From the NCBI GenBank assembly GCA_003219925.1, contig QHQU01000245.1, forward strand, positions 1-5,304: a stretch of 5,304 bases of DNA, read 5' to 3'. The notes beneath the pieces were generated by a model. It saw only the letters and a list, made by a program, of their open reading frames with translations, did no database searches and was not told the DNA's origin. This document shows positions 1 to 5,304 of the stretch, in pieces (position 1 is the first letter of the stretch; every line of letters begins with the position of its first letter). A program made the position numbers and the translations under genes. Source of the stretch: Verrucomicrobiota bacterium (GTDB lineage Bacteria > Verrucomicrobiota > Verrucomicrobiia > Chthoniobacterales > UBA10450).

Positions 1-325
1 CATAATCTGGCTTGCCATCCTGATTGAAATCGCCCAGTGCTGCAAGGTCCCAACCGTTAGGAAGACTCGGGCCGAAGGCGCTGCTAACAAAGGTCGTTCC
101 AGACAAATACCAGATTGCCGTTTGGTGGCTGGTAGAGTTGAAAAGCAGGTAATCGGGCCTGCCGTCACCATCGAAGTCTGCCACACCGACCACTTTCCAG
201 TCAGCTGGAAGAGTTGGACCAAAGGCGCTGCCGACAAAAACGTTGTTATTTAGATACCAAACCGCTGTTTGGTGTGTAACAGCATTGTATAGCACATAAT
301 CTGGCTTGCCATCCTGATTGAAATC
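1..325 (-). repeat. 147-nt tandem coding repeats (49-aa FG-GAP/VCBS-like units)
   Basis: Two complete units and the start of a third are visible, with key aspartates at codons 413, 462 and 511, an exact 49-codon period. Bases 1-31 and 295-325 are identical over 31 nt. The middle unit (about 172-178 at its DFDGDGRPDY core) has diverged at the nucleotide level. Each unit carries an HQTAxWYL core and a SAFGPxLPxxW segment. More units probably lie beyond the left edge. Confidence 0.85.
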
Positions 326-1561
326 ATACGCCACTGGCGCCGCGTTATCGAAAAGACGGACGATGTTATCCCGCAGTTGATTGTCGTAGTTGGTAAAGAT
401 ACCTCCCGCCAAAATGCGACCAAATTGTTGCAAAGCGATGCTGCGCACCTGGGTTGCGTCATTTGTTAGTGCGCCGACGCACCCGGCTCCCGGATCAAAG
501 GTCAGATCGACTGACCCATTTGTATTCAACCGTGCGATGCGATTACGTCCAACTGTGTTTATGCCGATGAAGAAGCCGCCCACCAGAATGCGATCGTCAG
601 GTTCAACTGCAAGCGATTGAACCCAGGAGTTGGGCACAGGATTAAATCCGAAATCGAGCGAGCCGTCCCCGAAAACACGCGCAATAAAGGTGCGATTGGT
701 CCCCGAGTACTGGGCGAAGCGACCGCCGAGAACGATCTGGCCGTTATGTTGCAATGCCAGCGCGAAAACGTTTCCCCCAGTTCCGACACCGGAATCGAAT
801 GAAGGATCGAGCGCGCCATTTCCAAGTACCCGCGCCACTCCCCCACGAGCAAAACCATTGTAGCCGATAAAGGTGCCGCCAATGACAATGCGACCATCCG
901 GTTGAATGACGATCGCGTTGACGTCGCCGCTCGGTCCGTTAACTGGATCAAAATTCAGGTCAACGCTGCCATCATTGTTAAGCCGGGCGAGATTGAATCG
1001 CGGCGTCAGATCGACGTTGGAAAATTGCCCGCCGACAATAATCCGGCCATCGGTTTGCAACGCGAGTGCGAGCGCAGTGTTGATCCCGCTGCCGAGACCA
1101 AAGGTCTGATCGACACTGCCATTTGCGTTCAGCCGGCAAATGCAATTGTGGGTGAACCCATTGAAGCTGGTGAAACGGCCCGCCACTACAATGCGGCCAT
1201 CAGGTTGAAGAACGGCGGCAGTAATTTCCCCGTCCGCGCCCGTTCCAGGATCGAAGGTGGTGTCGAGCGAGCCATTAGAGTTGAAGCGTGCAATCCGATT
1301 GCGCGCAACATTGTTAGCGAAAGTAAAACGGCCGGCAGCGATCACTTTGCCGTCAGGCTGGGGAATGACGACATTGACTGCGTCATTTGTTCCAGGCGCG
1401 GGGACGAAAGTGGTGTCGAGCTGCCCGGGCGTGGGCGTCGGAGTGGGCGTGGGCGTGGGGGTGGGAGCTGAAGCGCGGACTGCGCTAATGGATCCGCTCA
1501 GGAGGAAAACGAAAACAAAGAAAACGCGACGAAACGGCGAGCGATGCACCAAAGGAAGCAT
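1..1561 (-). CDS. Secreted delta-60 repeat / FG-GAP (VCBS-like) repeat protein, C-terminus cut by window edge
   Basis: The reading frame is open from the ATG at 1561 to the left edge (520 codons, no stop). It starts with a likely Sec signal peptide: basic residues R7, R11, R12, a hydrophobic stretch at about 13-27, and a possible cleavage site after A27, A30 or A32. A (PT)6P linker at 33-45 follows. Seven delta-60-type repeats then run from about 48 to 405, each with a core like LQPDGRIVVAGRF (around 67, 118, 168, 219, 270, 319 and 377) and usually an RLNxNGSxDxTFDPG segment. From D413 there are 49-residue FG-GAP/VCBS-like units starting DFNQDGKPDY, DFDGDGRPDY, DFNQDGKPDY (413, 462, 511), whose D-x-N/D-x-D-G-x-x-D pattern suggests calcium binding. 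Both repeat types are known or predicted to form beta-propellers. The protein is probably exported or surface-attached; its ligand is unknown. The start rests on AGGAG at 1574-1570, 8 nt upstream. An in-frame ATG at 1597 is a weaker alternative. Family call is firm, function is not. Confidence 0.9.
   Translation of the reverse strand, partial: MLPLVHRSPFRRVFFVFVFLLSGSISAVRASAPTPTPTPTPTPTPGQLDTTFVPAPGTNDAVNVVIPQPDGKVIAAGRFTFANNVARNRIARFNSNGSLDTTFDPGTGADGEITAAVLQPDGRIVVAGRFTSFNGFTHNCICRLNANGSVDQTFGLGSGINTALALALQTDGRIIVGGQFSNVDLTPRFNLARLNNDGSVDLNFDPVNGPSGDVNAIVIQPDGRIVIGGTFIGYNGFARGGVARVLGNGALDPSFDSGVGTGGNVFALALQHNGQIVLGGRFAQYSGTNRTFIARVFGDGSLDFGFNPVPNSWVQSLAVEPDDRILVGGFFIGINTVGRNRIARLNTNGSVDLTFDPGAGCVGALTNDATQVRSIALQQFGRILAGGIFTNYDNQLRDNIVRLFDNAAPVAYDFNQDGKPDYVLYNAVTHQTAVWYLNNNVFVGSAFGPTLPADWKVVGVADFDGDGRPDYLLFNSTSHQTAIWYLSGTTFVSSAFGPSLPNGWDLAALGDFNQDGKPDY
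1427..1465 (-). repeat. Hexanucleotide tandem repeat encoding the Pro-Thr linker
   Basis: Codons 33-45 of the secreted repeat protein are an imperfect CCCACG tandem giving (PT)6P. It links the signal peptide to the first delta-60 repeat, a position where PT-rich flexible spacers are common. Read on the plus strand it is G-rich: four runs of three or more G at 1445-1465, separated by 3-, 3- and 1-nt loops, match the usual G-quadruplex pattern. Unit gain or loss would keep the frame. Confidence 0.8.
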
Positions 1562-1569
1562 AGCATTAA

Positions 1570-1574
1570 CTCCT
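1570..1574 (-). promoter_or_regulatory. Ribosome binding site of the delta-60 repeat gene
   Basis: On the minus strand AGGAG lies 8 nt before the ATG at 1561. It decides between three nearby ATGs: 1561 (in frame, good spacing, followed by a signal peptide), 1566 (wrong frame, and only 3 nt from the AGGAG), and 1597 (in frame but without a clear Shine-Dalgarno). Confidence 0.7.
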
Positions 1575-1869
1575 GATAATTTCCATAATTGAATCATGAT
1601 ACTTCGACGCGATTCACTTCGGCGGTTTCAAAACCAAAACAATTTCCCCACAGCCAGCCTGCTAACACATGTTTGCGTAACCAACCACCTGTCGCCTGCG
1701 CCAGCGCCTCTATTCTATCAACATCTCAATTAAGGCAATGCAAAGGATAGGTTAGAAAAAACTTATCGGTTCAAACTAAAACCGCCCCGCTTCGTCTCGA
1801 AAAGCTCAATGGCTCCCGCAAAACTTTGTCCCGTCAATTTACCGGCCAGCACGCCGGGAGCTTGTAGGG

Positions 1870-1884
1870 CGGCTGTGCCAGCCG
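1870..1884. repeat. Short GC-rich hairpin, possible dispersed intergenic element
   Basis: CGGCTG-TGC-CAGCCG forms a 6-bp perfect stem with a 3-nt loop, inside GTAGGGCGGCTGTGCCAGCC. An 11-nt part (1869-1879) recurs in reverse complement at 4293-4303, in the gap upstream of the PBP gene. This resembles a fragment of a dispersed palindromic element, but two short copies in one window cannot prove that. Confidence 0.35.
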
Positions 1885-1931
1885 GCGATCGTCTAATGGC
1901 GTTTCACAGAAATTCCCTACAATTCATTCTA

Positions 1932-1958
1932 ATTTGGAGAGCCCGTGACTCTCCAAAT
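1932..1958 (-). terminator. Hairpin just after the PBP gene, possible terminator or 3' stabiliser
   Basis: A perfect 10-bp inverted repeat (ATTTGGAGAG / CTCTCCAAAT) with a 7-nt loop begins 25 nt beyond the PBP stop codon. Placement fits a 3'-end structure for that transcript. No U-rich tail follows on the minus strand (the next bases are TAGAATG), so it is not a canonical intrinsic terminator. Confidence 0.4.
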
Positions 1959-1983
1959 CCCGTGTCCGCAAGGTGCCGAGAGA

Positions 1984-4143
1984 TTACTTGCCGCCGAAAA
2001 ATTTACGGAATGATTGAAAAAGTTTCGGGATCGCTTTCGGAATGGACTCGATACGCTGCGCAAACTCCGTCGCGTCTCCGCCATGGACGGGGCAGGCCTG
2101 AGAGGGCACTTTATCAGCGGGCAAAACGATTTCGTAAGCGGTACCAGACATTTGGCACCCGGTCGTGGCCAGCGCGTTGGACGTCGCGCAAACGGTTACG
2201 CGCGCCATCGGCATCGTCGGCTCGAACGCCTTGGCCGGGTAACGCGCGGCCGATTTATTCATTACCTGCACCCACACCGGCAAGGCCAGGGCCGCGCCGT
2301 AGCCACGGGAAATGATCGTAGTTGGTTGATCGAACCCAACCCAGACCCCACAAGTCAACGCGCTGGTATAGCCGAGGAACCACGCGTCCTTATAATCGTT
2401 AGTCGTTCCGGTTTTGCCCGCGGCCGGAAGCTTGAACCCAAGTGAACGGGCACTGGCCGCCGTCCCGTGCGTCAGCACTTCTTCCATCAGCTCCGAAGTC
2501 ATCCAGGCCGCGCTTGGATCAAGCGCTGGGGCGGAGAGATGAGCGGCTCGATAAATCGGCTGATGATTCTGATCATCAATGCGCTCGACGATATAACTTT
2601 GTTTGCGAACCCCGGCGTTTGGAAAAGCGCTATAGGCGGTAGTCAAATCCTTTAAATTCGTTTCAAAGGATCCGATATAGATGGCGGGGCCGTGCGGGGC
2701 CTTGTCGCTCAGGTTTAACGTAGTTGCGATCTTTTGCACCTGGTCGAGTCCGGCGAATTGCCCCACGCGGACGCTCATGGTGTTGCGCGAATGAATAAGG
2801 CCGTAGGAGGCGGGTTGAATCCCGCCATAGGTGCCGTCGGAATTTCCCGGCGCCCAATTGCCCGCGCCCTCGATTTCGCCGGGTTGGATGGGGCCGTCGC
2901 TGATCGCCGCGCCCGGGAGCAGGCCATTAGTAAAGGCGAGAGTATAGACAAACGGTTTGAACGATGAGCCGATTTGCCGATTGGCCGGCGGAAGCGCGCG
3001 ATTGAATTTGCTTTGAGAGTAGTCCCGGCCGCCGACCAGGGCACGAATGCCACCACTGGCATTATCAATCACCACCACTGCTCCTTCTAAATATGGCATC
3101 GAGCTATCTTCGCCCTCTTCCGGCGGGTGATAGTTCGCCTTTACTGGATGATGAAAATTCGATTGGTGCTCAATTCTCGTTAGGGTCGATTCCAATGCCT
3201 GGGTGGCAACATTCTGCACTGCCGGGTCCAGCGTGGTGTAAATGTAGAGGCCGCCCTGATCGATCTGGTCCTGCGTCAGCAACACATTCAAATCGCGCTG
3301 TACCGCATCCATCGCGTAATTTTCCTGGATCATGGGCATCTTTTTCGGATGGGGATTGATGTGCGACGATTTCGCCTGTTGCGCCTGAGCGATGGAAATC
3401 TTTTTCAATTCCACCATTCGATTGAGCACGGCGTCGCGCTGAAGCGCTGCGCCATCAGGATTGCGCAGAGGCGAAAACCGATTAGGACTCCGAATCAAAC
3501 CCGCCAGCACAGCGGCTTCGGACAGATTTAACTTCGAGGCGCTCTTTCCGAAGTAGGCTTGGGATGCGGTCTCCACTCCGTAACAGCCGGCACCAAAGTA
3601 AATGCGATTGATATAAAGCTCGAGAATTTGCTGCTTGGTGAACTCGTGCTCGATCCGCAACGCCACCATCGCTTCGAGCAACTTCCGATTGATCGTGCGT
3701 CCGCCGAGCGGAAGCGAATTGCGTGCAAGCTGCTGCGTAATGCTGCTCGCACCTTCCCTGGCGGAGCCGCTCATCAAATCGCGGACAAGCGCGCGACTGA
3801 CCCCATAAAAATCGATTCCGTTGTGCTGAAAAAAGCGGGTGTCTTCTCGCGCCAGCAGCGCATCAATGAATGCGGGCGCGACTTCATTCAACGAAACAAT
3901 GAGCCGGTTCGATCCCGCCAGCCTGCTATAAATCTTTCCGTCAACATCGAGAACGGTATTGCGTTCCGGCATTTCCCCGACCTTCTTCATGTCGAAGGTG
4001 TGCGCCCAGGCAGAGTAGAAGATCAAAACGCCAAGCGCACCGCCGCCAACGAGGGTAACGAGAGAAATCTTCCAGCCCCATCGCCAGAGCCGGCTCGATT
4101 TCCTCTTGCCGTTGCCGGAGGATTTTCTCTTGAAAAGTTTCAT
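1984..4143 (-). CDS. Class A penicillin-binding protein, PBP1A type (peptidoglycan glycosyltransferase / transpeptidase)
   Basis: This bifunctional cell-wall synthase polymerises lipid II into glycan strands and cross-links the stem peptides on the outer face of the inner membrane. The 719-aa product has a very basic cytoplasmic N-terminus (1-25), one membrane segment at about 26-46, a GT51 domain and then a transpeptidase domain. GT51 motifs are EDTRFFQHNGID (E100 the expected catalytic base), GASSITQQLARN (131-142), RKLLEAMVALRIE with E157, and LELYINRIYFG near 174-184. Transpeptidase motifs are SSFK (S393 nucleophile, K396), SRN (452-454) and KTGT (577-580). All key residues are present, so it should be active. 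The C-terminus carries a Cys motif, with C652, C663 and C684 followed by PVHGG, like that in other PBP1A proteins. The start is well fixed: an in-frame TAA lies seven codons upstream and no other ATG or GTG start falls between. No clear Shine-Dalgarno is seen. pbpA, mrcA and ponA are all used for this family, so no symbol is given. Confidence 0.97.
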   Translation of the reverse strand: MKLFKRKSSGNGKRKSSRLWRWGWKISLVTLVGGGALGVLIFYSAWAHTFDMKKVGEMPERNTVLDVDGKIYSRLAGSNRLIVSLNEVAPAFIDALLAREDTRFFQHNGIDFYGVSRALVRDLMSGSAREGASSITQQLARNSLPLGGRTINRKLLEAMVALRIEHEFTKQQILELYINRIYFGAGCYGVETASQAYFGKSASKLNLSEAAVLAGLIRSPNRFSPLRNPDGAALQRDAVLNRMVELKKISIAQAQQAKSSHINPHPKKMPMIQENYAMDAVQRDLNVLLTQDQIDQGGLYIYTTLDPAVQNVATQALESTLTRIEHQSNFHHPVKANYHPPEEGEDSSMPYLEGAVVVIDNASGGIRALVGGRDYSQSKFNRALPPANRQIGSSFKPFVYTLAFTNGLLPGAAISDGPIQPGEIEGAGNWAPGNSDGTYGGIQPASYGLIHSRNTMSVRVGQFAGLDQVQKIATTLNLSDKAPHGPAIYIGSFETNLKDLTTAYSAFPNAGVRKQSYIVERIDDQNHQPIYRAAHLSAPALDPSAAWMTSELMEEVLTHGTAASARSLGFKLPAAGKTGTTNDYKDAWFLGYTSALTCGVWVGFDQPTTIISRGYGAALALPVWVQVMNKSAARYPAKAFEPTMPMARVTVCATSNALATTGCQMSGTAYEIVLPADKVPSQACPVHGGDATEFAQRIESIPKAIPKLFQSFRKFFGGK

Positions 4144-4197
4144 CGCAAGAACTTTGACAATTTAGCAATAGATTTCGCGGATAAAACCTCAATCACA

Positions 4198-4283
4198 GGT
4201 CATCCCGAGCGCAGTCGAGGGATCTCGCCGCGAAACCCTTCAGCCAACTTCCACGGGATCCCTCGACTGCGCTCGGGATGACC
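4198..4283. repeat. Perfect 27-bp inverted repeat, likely dispersed palindromic (REP/MITE-like) element
   Basis: The arms 4198-4224 (starting GGTCATCCCGAGCGCAG) and 4257-4283 are exact reverse complements, with a 32-nt loop. A wobble pair and two G/C pairs extend the stem inward to about 30. It lies 31 nt past the glutaredoxin stop and 54 nt before the PBP start. From memory, CATCCCGAGCGnAGTCGAGGGATC-like sequences recur in intergenic regions of many soil bacteria, which suggests a mobile palindrome. It may also end the glutaredoxin transcript, although no U-tract follows it on the minus strand. Only one copy is in the window. Confidence 0.8.
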
Positions 4284-4314
4284 GCGAGGGCGGGCACAGC
4301 CGCTCTATTCCCGG

Positions 4315-4650
4315 CTAAAAATTCACCTGGACGTTGCTCTCGTGTTGCTCCGTCGCGCAGGGCGCATTGAGAGGAACATTGGGGACCGTCTCGCTCGGCT
4401 TTACCAATTCGTTTTCGATTAGATACTGCTCGACTTCTTCGCCGCTGACATCGGCCAGCATTTTTTCGCTGATTTCGACGCAGGGCGAAAGCGGTTGACC
4501 GCTTTTCGTCTCCATTTCCCAGCGAAAAGCCGGGTTCGCGATGATGTCCTTTTCTGTGTAGGGCAAATTGTATTTATTAAGAACTGCCCGAACGCCGGCG
4601 CTCCAGCCGCAATACGTTTTAAGGTAGGCAGTGATCTGAGGTTTTTCCAT
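4315..4650 (-). CDS. Glutaredoxin-like protein with CGWS active site
   Basis: This 111-aa protein has the thioredoxin/glutaredoxin fold. It opens with a beta strand, QITAYLKTYCGWSAGVRAVL (residues 5-24), giving a C14-G-W-S17 active site at the start of helix 1. LPYTEKDII (29-37) matches the usual second strand of glutaredoxins. SPCVEI (55-60) holds the expected cis-proline P56, here followed by Cys57, and DVSGEEVEQYL (67-77) replaces the common GG-DD glutathione-binding turn. With Ser in the second catalytic position it resembles monothiol glutaredoxins (CGFS), which act in Fe-S cluster handling or deglutathionylation, but the remaining sequence is not close to that class. The last 30 residues form a low-complexity tail with one Cys (C98). 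I chose the ATG at 4650 because the fold begins at once after it. A GTG at 4668 would add six residues, and an in-frame TGA bounds the frame just above that. Neither start has a clear Shine-Dalgarno. The fold is firm; the substrate is unknown. Confidence 0.85.
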   Translation of the reverse strand: MEKPQITAYLKTYCGWSAGVRAVLNKYNLPYTEKDIIANPAFRWEMETKSGQPLSPCVEISEKMLADVSGEEVEQYLIENELVKPSETVPNVPLNAPCATEQHESNVQVNF

Positions 4651-4879
4651 GATATGAGAAGCTAGCACGTGCAGTGAGCTGGCTCAATCTCGCAAAACCG
4701 TAATCCGAACGCATTTAACCGTGTTGAAAAGTCCGCAAATCTTGGAGGAGGCGGACACGCCCTCACAGATTGGGCGCAGATTCGATTTAAAACTCAAAGG
4801 AGGCCAGGACCCCGACGTTTTCCCGCTAGCCCGTTCAAGGTCCCGGCACATCCTTATCCACGCCATCTGTTTCCCACCA

Positions 4880-5304
4880 TCAAATCTTTTGTTGCACCGG
4901 CTTCAGCCAGGCGTGCAGTTTTTGCAGTCCGAGTTCGAGACGCGTCTTCACCGTTCCGAGCGGGTTTCTGGTGCTGGCTGCGATCTCGCGATGACTCATT
5001 CCCTTAAAAAACGAAAGCTCCAGTGCCTGGCGCTGAAACTCCGGCAACGCCGACATCTGCTCCCGCAGATAACGACGTAGATCAACCCGTTCCATTTCCT
5101 CGTCGCCATCCACCGTCGTGCTGGCGCCTCCGGGAAGTTCATTTATCTGCTCCTCATAGCGATCCTTTACTCGGATGTAGGCTTGCCGCCGGCGCAGCCG
5201 ATCAATCGCCCTTCGCCGCGTAATAGTCGTTAGCCAGCCCAGCGGCTTGCCGACCTTGGGGGCATAGTTTTGCGCCTGCTTCCAGATCTGCAATAACGTC
5301 TCCT
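4880..5304 (-). CDS. ECF (group 4) sigma-70 family RNA polymerase sigma factor, N-terminus cut by window edge
   Basis: About 140 residues are visible, ending at the TGA at 4882-4880. ETLLQIWKQA followed by GWLTTITRRRAIDRLRRR is the classic region 2.2-2.4, which binds core polymerase and the -10 element. An acidic linker (DGDEEMERVD) follows. ALPEFQRQALELSFFKGMSH and REIAASTRNPLGTVKTRLEL form region 4 with its -35-binding helix-turn-helix, and LGLQKL ends it. This is the SigK/RpoE-like style of ECF factor. The frame runs through the right edge. A TTG at 5293 lies inside conserved region 2 and is not a start, so some 40-60 N-terminal residues (region 2.1 onward) are missing. Such factors usually control envelope or oxidative stress genes and are often held by an anti-sigma encoded next door. 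None is recognisable in the 229 nt before the glutaredoxin gene. The family call is firm; the regulon is unknown. Confidence 0.93.
   Translation of the reverse strand, partial: ETLLQIWKQAQNYAPKVGKPLGWLTTITRRRAIDRLRRRQAYIRVKDRYEEQINELPGGASTTVDGDEEMERVDLRRYLREQMSALPEFQRQALELSFFKGMSHREIAASTRNPLGTVKTRLELGLQKLHAWLKPVQQKI

Larger units (their letters stand above)
1562..1983. other. Intergenic region between the PBP gene and the secreted repeat gene; no supported gene
   Basis: No open frame here shows a recognisable protein or a good start. The region holds the hairpins listed separately at 1870-1884 and 1932-1958. It also has a weak hairpin at 1767-1784 (minus strand CGGTT...AACCG) followed by six T at 1761-1756, which could be a weak terminator for the PBP transcript. 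A possible minus-strand promoter for the downstream gene is TTGCCT at 1738-1733 and TAGAAT at 1717-1712, but its 15-nt spacer is short. It would give a 5' leader of about 145 nt. The promoter and weak terminator are guesses. Confidence 0.5.

Noticed and set aside
559..951. 130-codon minus-strand open frame inside the delta-60 gene
   Set aside because: It is an out-of-frame shadow on the same strand as the real frame, which carries clear repeats throughout this interval.
902..1471. 189-codon plus-strand open frame
   Set aside because: It is antisense to the delta-60 repeats. Its length follows from the periodic, GC-rich coding strand opposite, and its end reads the PT linker tract as a Gly/Arg-rich run.
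1809..2315. 168-codon plus-strand open frame entering the 422-nt gap
   Set aside because: Two thirds is antisense to the PBP C-terminus and the rest crosses both hairpins. The product is Arg/Pro-rich with no recognisable domain or ribosome binding site.
4144..4197. Possible PBP promoter (TTGAGG, 16 nt, TATTGC on the minus strand)
   Set aside because: The -10 match is poor and no other feature supports it.
3559..4281. 240-codon plus-strand open frame
   Set aside because: It lies almost wholly antisense to the N-terminal half of the PBP gene, whose motifs are unmistakable. Its translation shows no domain, and its end runs through the inverted repeat.
4650..4668. GTG start adding six residues to the glutaredoxin
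   Set aside because: The extra residues (start, then LASHI) precede a normal glutaredoxin N-terminus at the ATG, and the GTG has no better ribosome binding site. It is not excluded.
4684..4866. 60-codon minus-strand open frame 13 nt after the sigma factor stop, a tempting candidate for a small anti-sigma
   Set aside because: The peptide has no anti-sigma, zinc-binding HxxxCxxC or membrane segment, uses rare-type codons such as ATA and AGG early, and has only a weak GTGGGA upstream. It could be a relic, but I cannot support it as a gene.

Overview
The window reads as chromosomal DNA from a GC-rich Gram-negative bacterium, most likely a Verrucomicrobiota of the Chthoniobacterales/Spartobacteria type. 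This placement is an inference from protein style: an exported delta-60 repeat protein with a Pro-Thr linker, followed by repeats reading DFNQDGKPDY...GPTLPADW. There is no rRNA or other formal marker here. All four supported genes lie on the minus strand, so transcription runs from high to low coordinates. No tRNA, rRNA, CRISPR array, transposase or phage gene was seen.

In transcription order: (1) 5304-4880, the C-terminal three quarters of an ECF (group 4) sigma-70 factor, cut by the right edge; (2) 4650-4315, a small glutaredoxin-fold protein with a CGWS active site and an unusual C-terminal tail; (3) a 171-nt gap holding a perfect 27-bp inverted repeat (4198-4224 / 4257-4283); (4) 4143-1984, a complete bifunctional class A penicillin-binding protein (PBP1A type, 719 aa); (5) a 422-nt gap with two short hairpins and no supported gene; (6) 1561-1, a secreted protein with signal peptide, Pro-Thr linker, seven delta-60 repeats and then FG-GAP/VCBS-like repeats, still open at the left edge after 520 codons.

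The genes are separated by 171-422 nt, so this looks like co-oriented single-gene units and not a tight operon. Three of the products concern the envelope or stress (an ECF sigma factor, a cell-wall synthase, an exported repeat protein) and one concerns redox. No sequence evidence shows that they work together.

I found no convincing new system. The points most worth a second look are the 27-bp inverted repeat, the seven-plus-repeat architecture of the exported protein with its near-identical 147-nt repeats and G-rich linker, the odd glutaredoxin, and the lack of a recognisable anti-sigma gene after the sigma factor.
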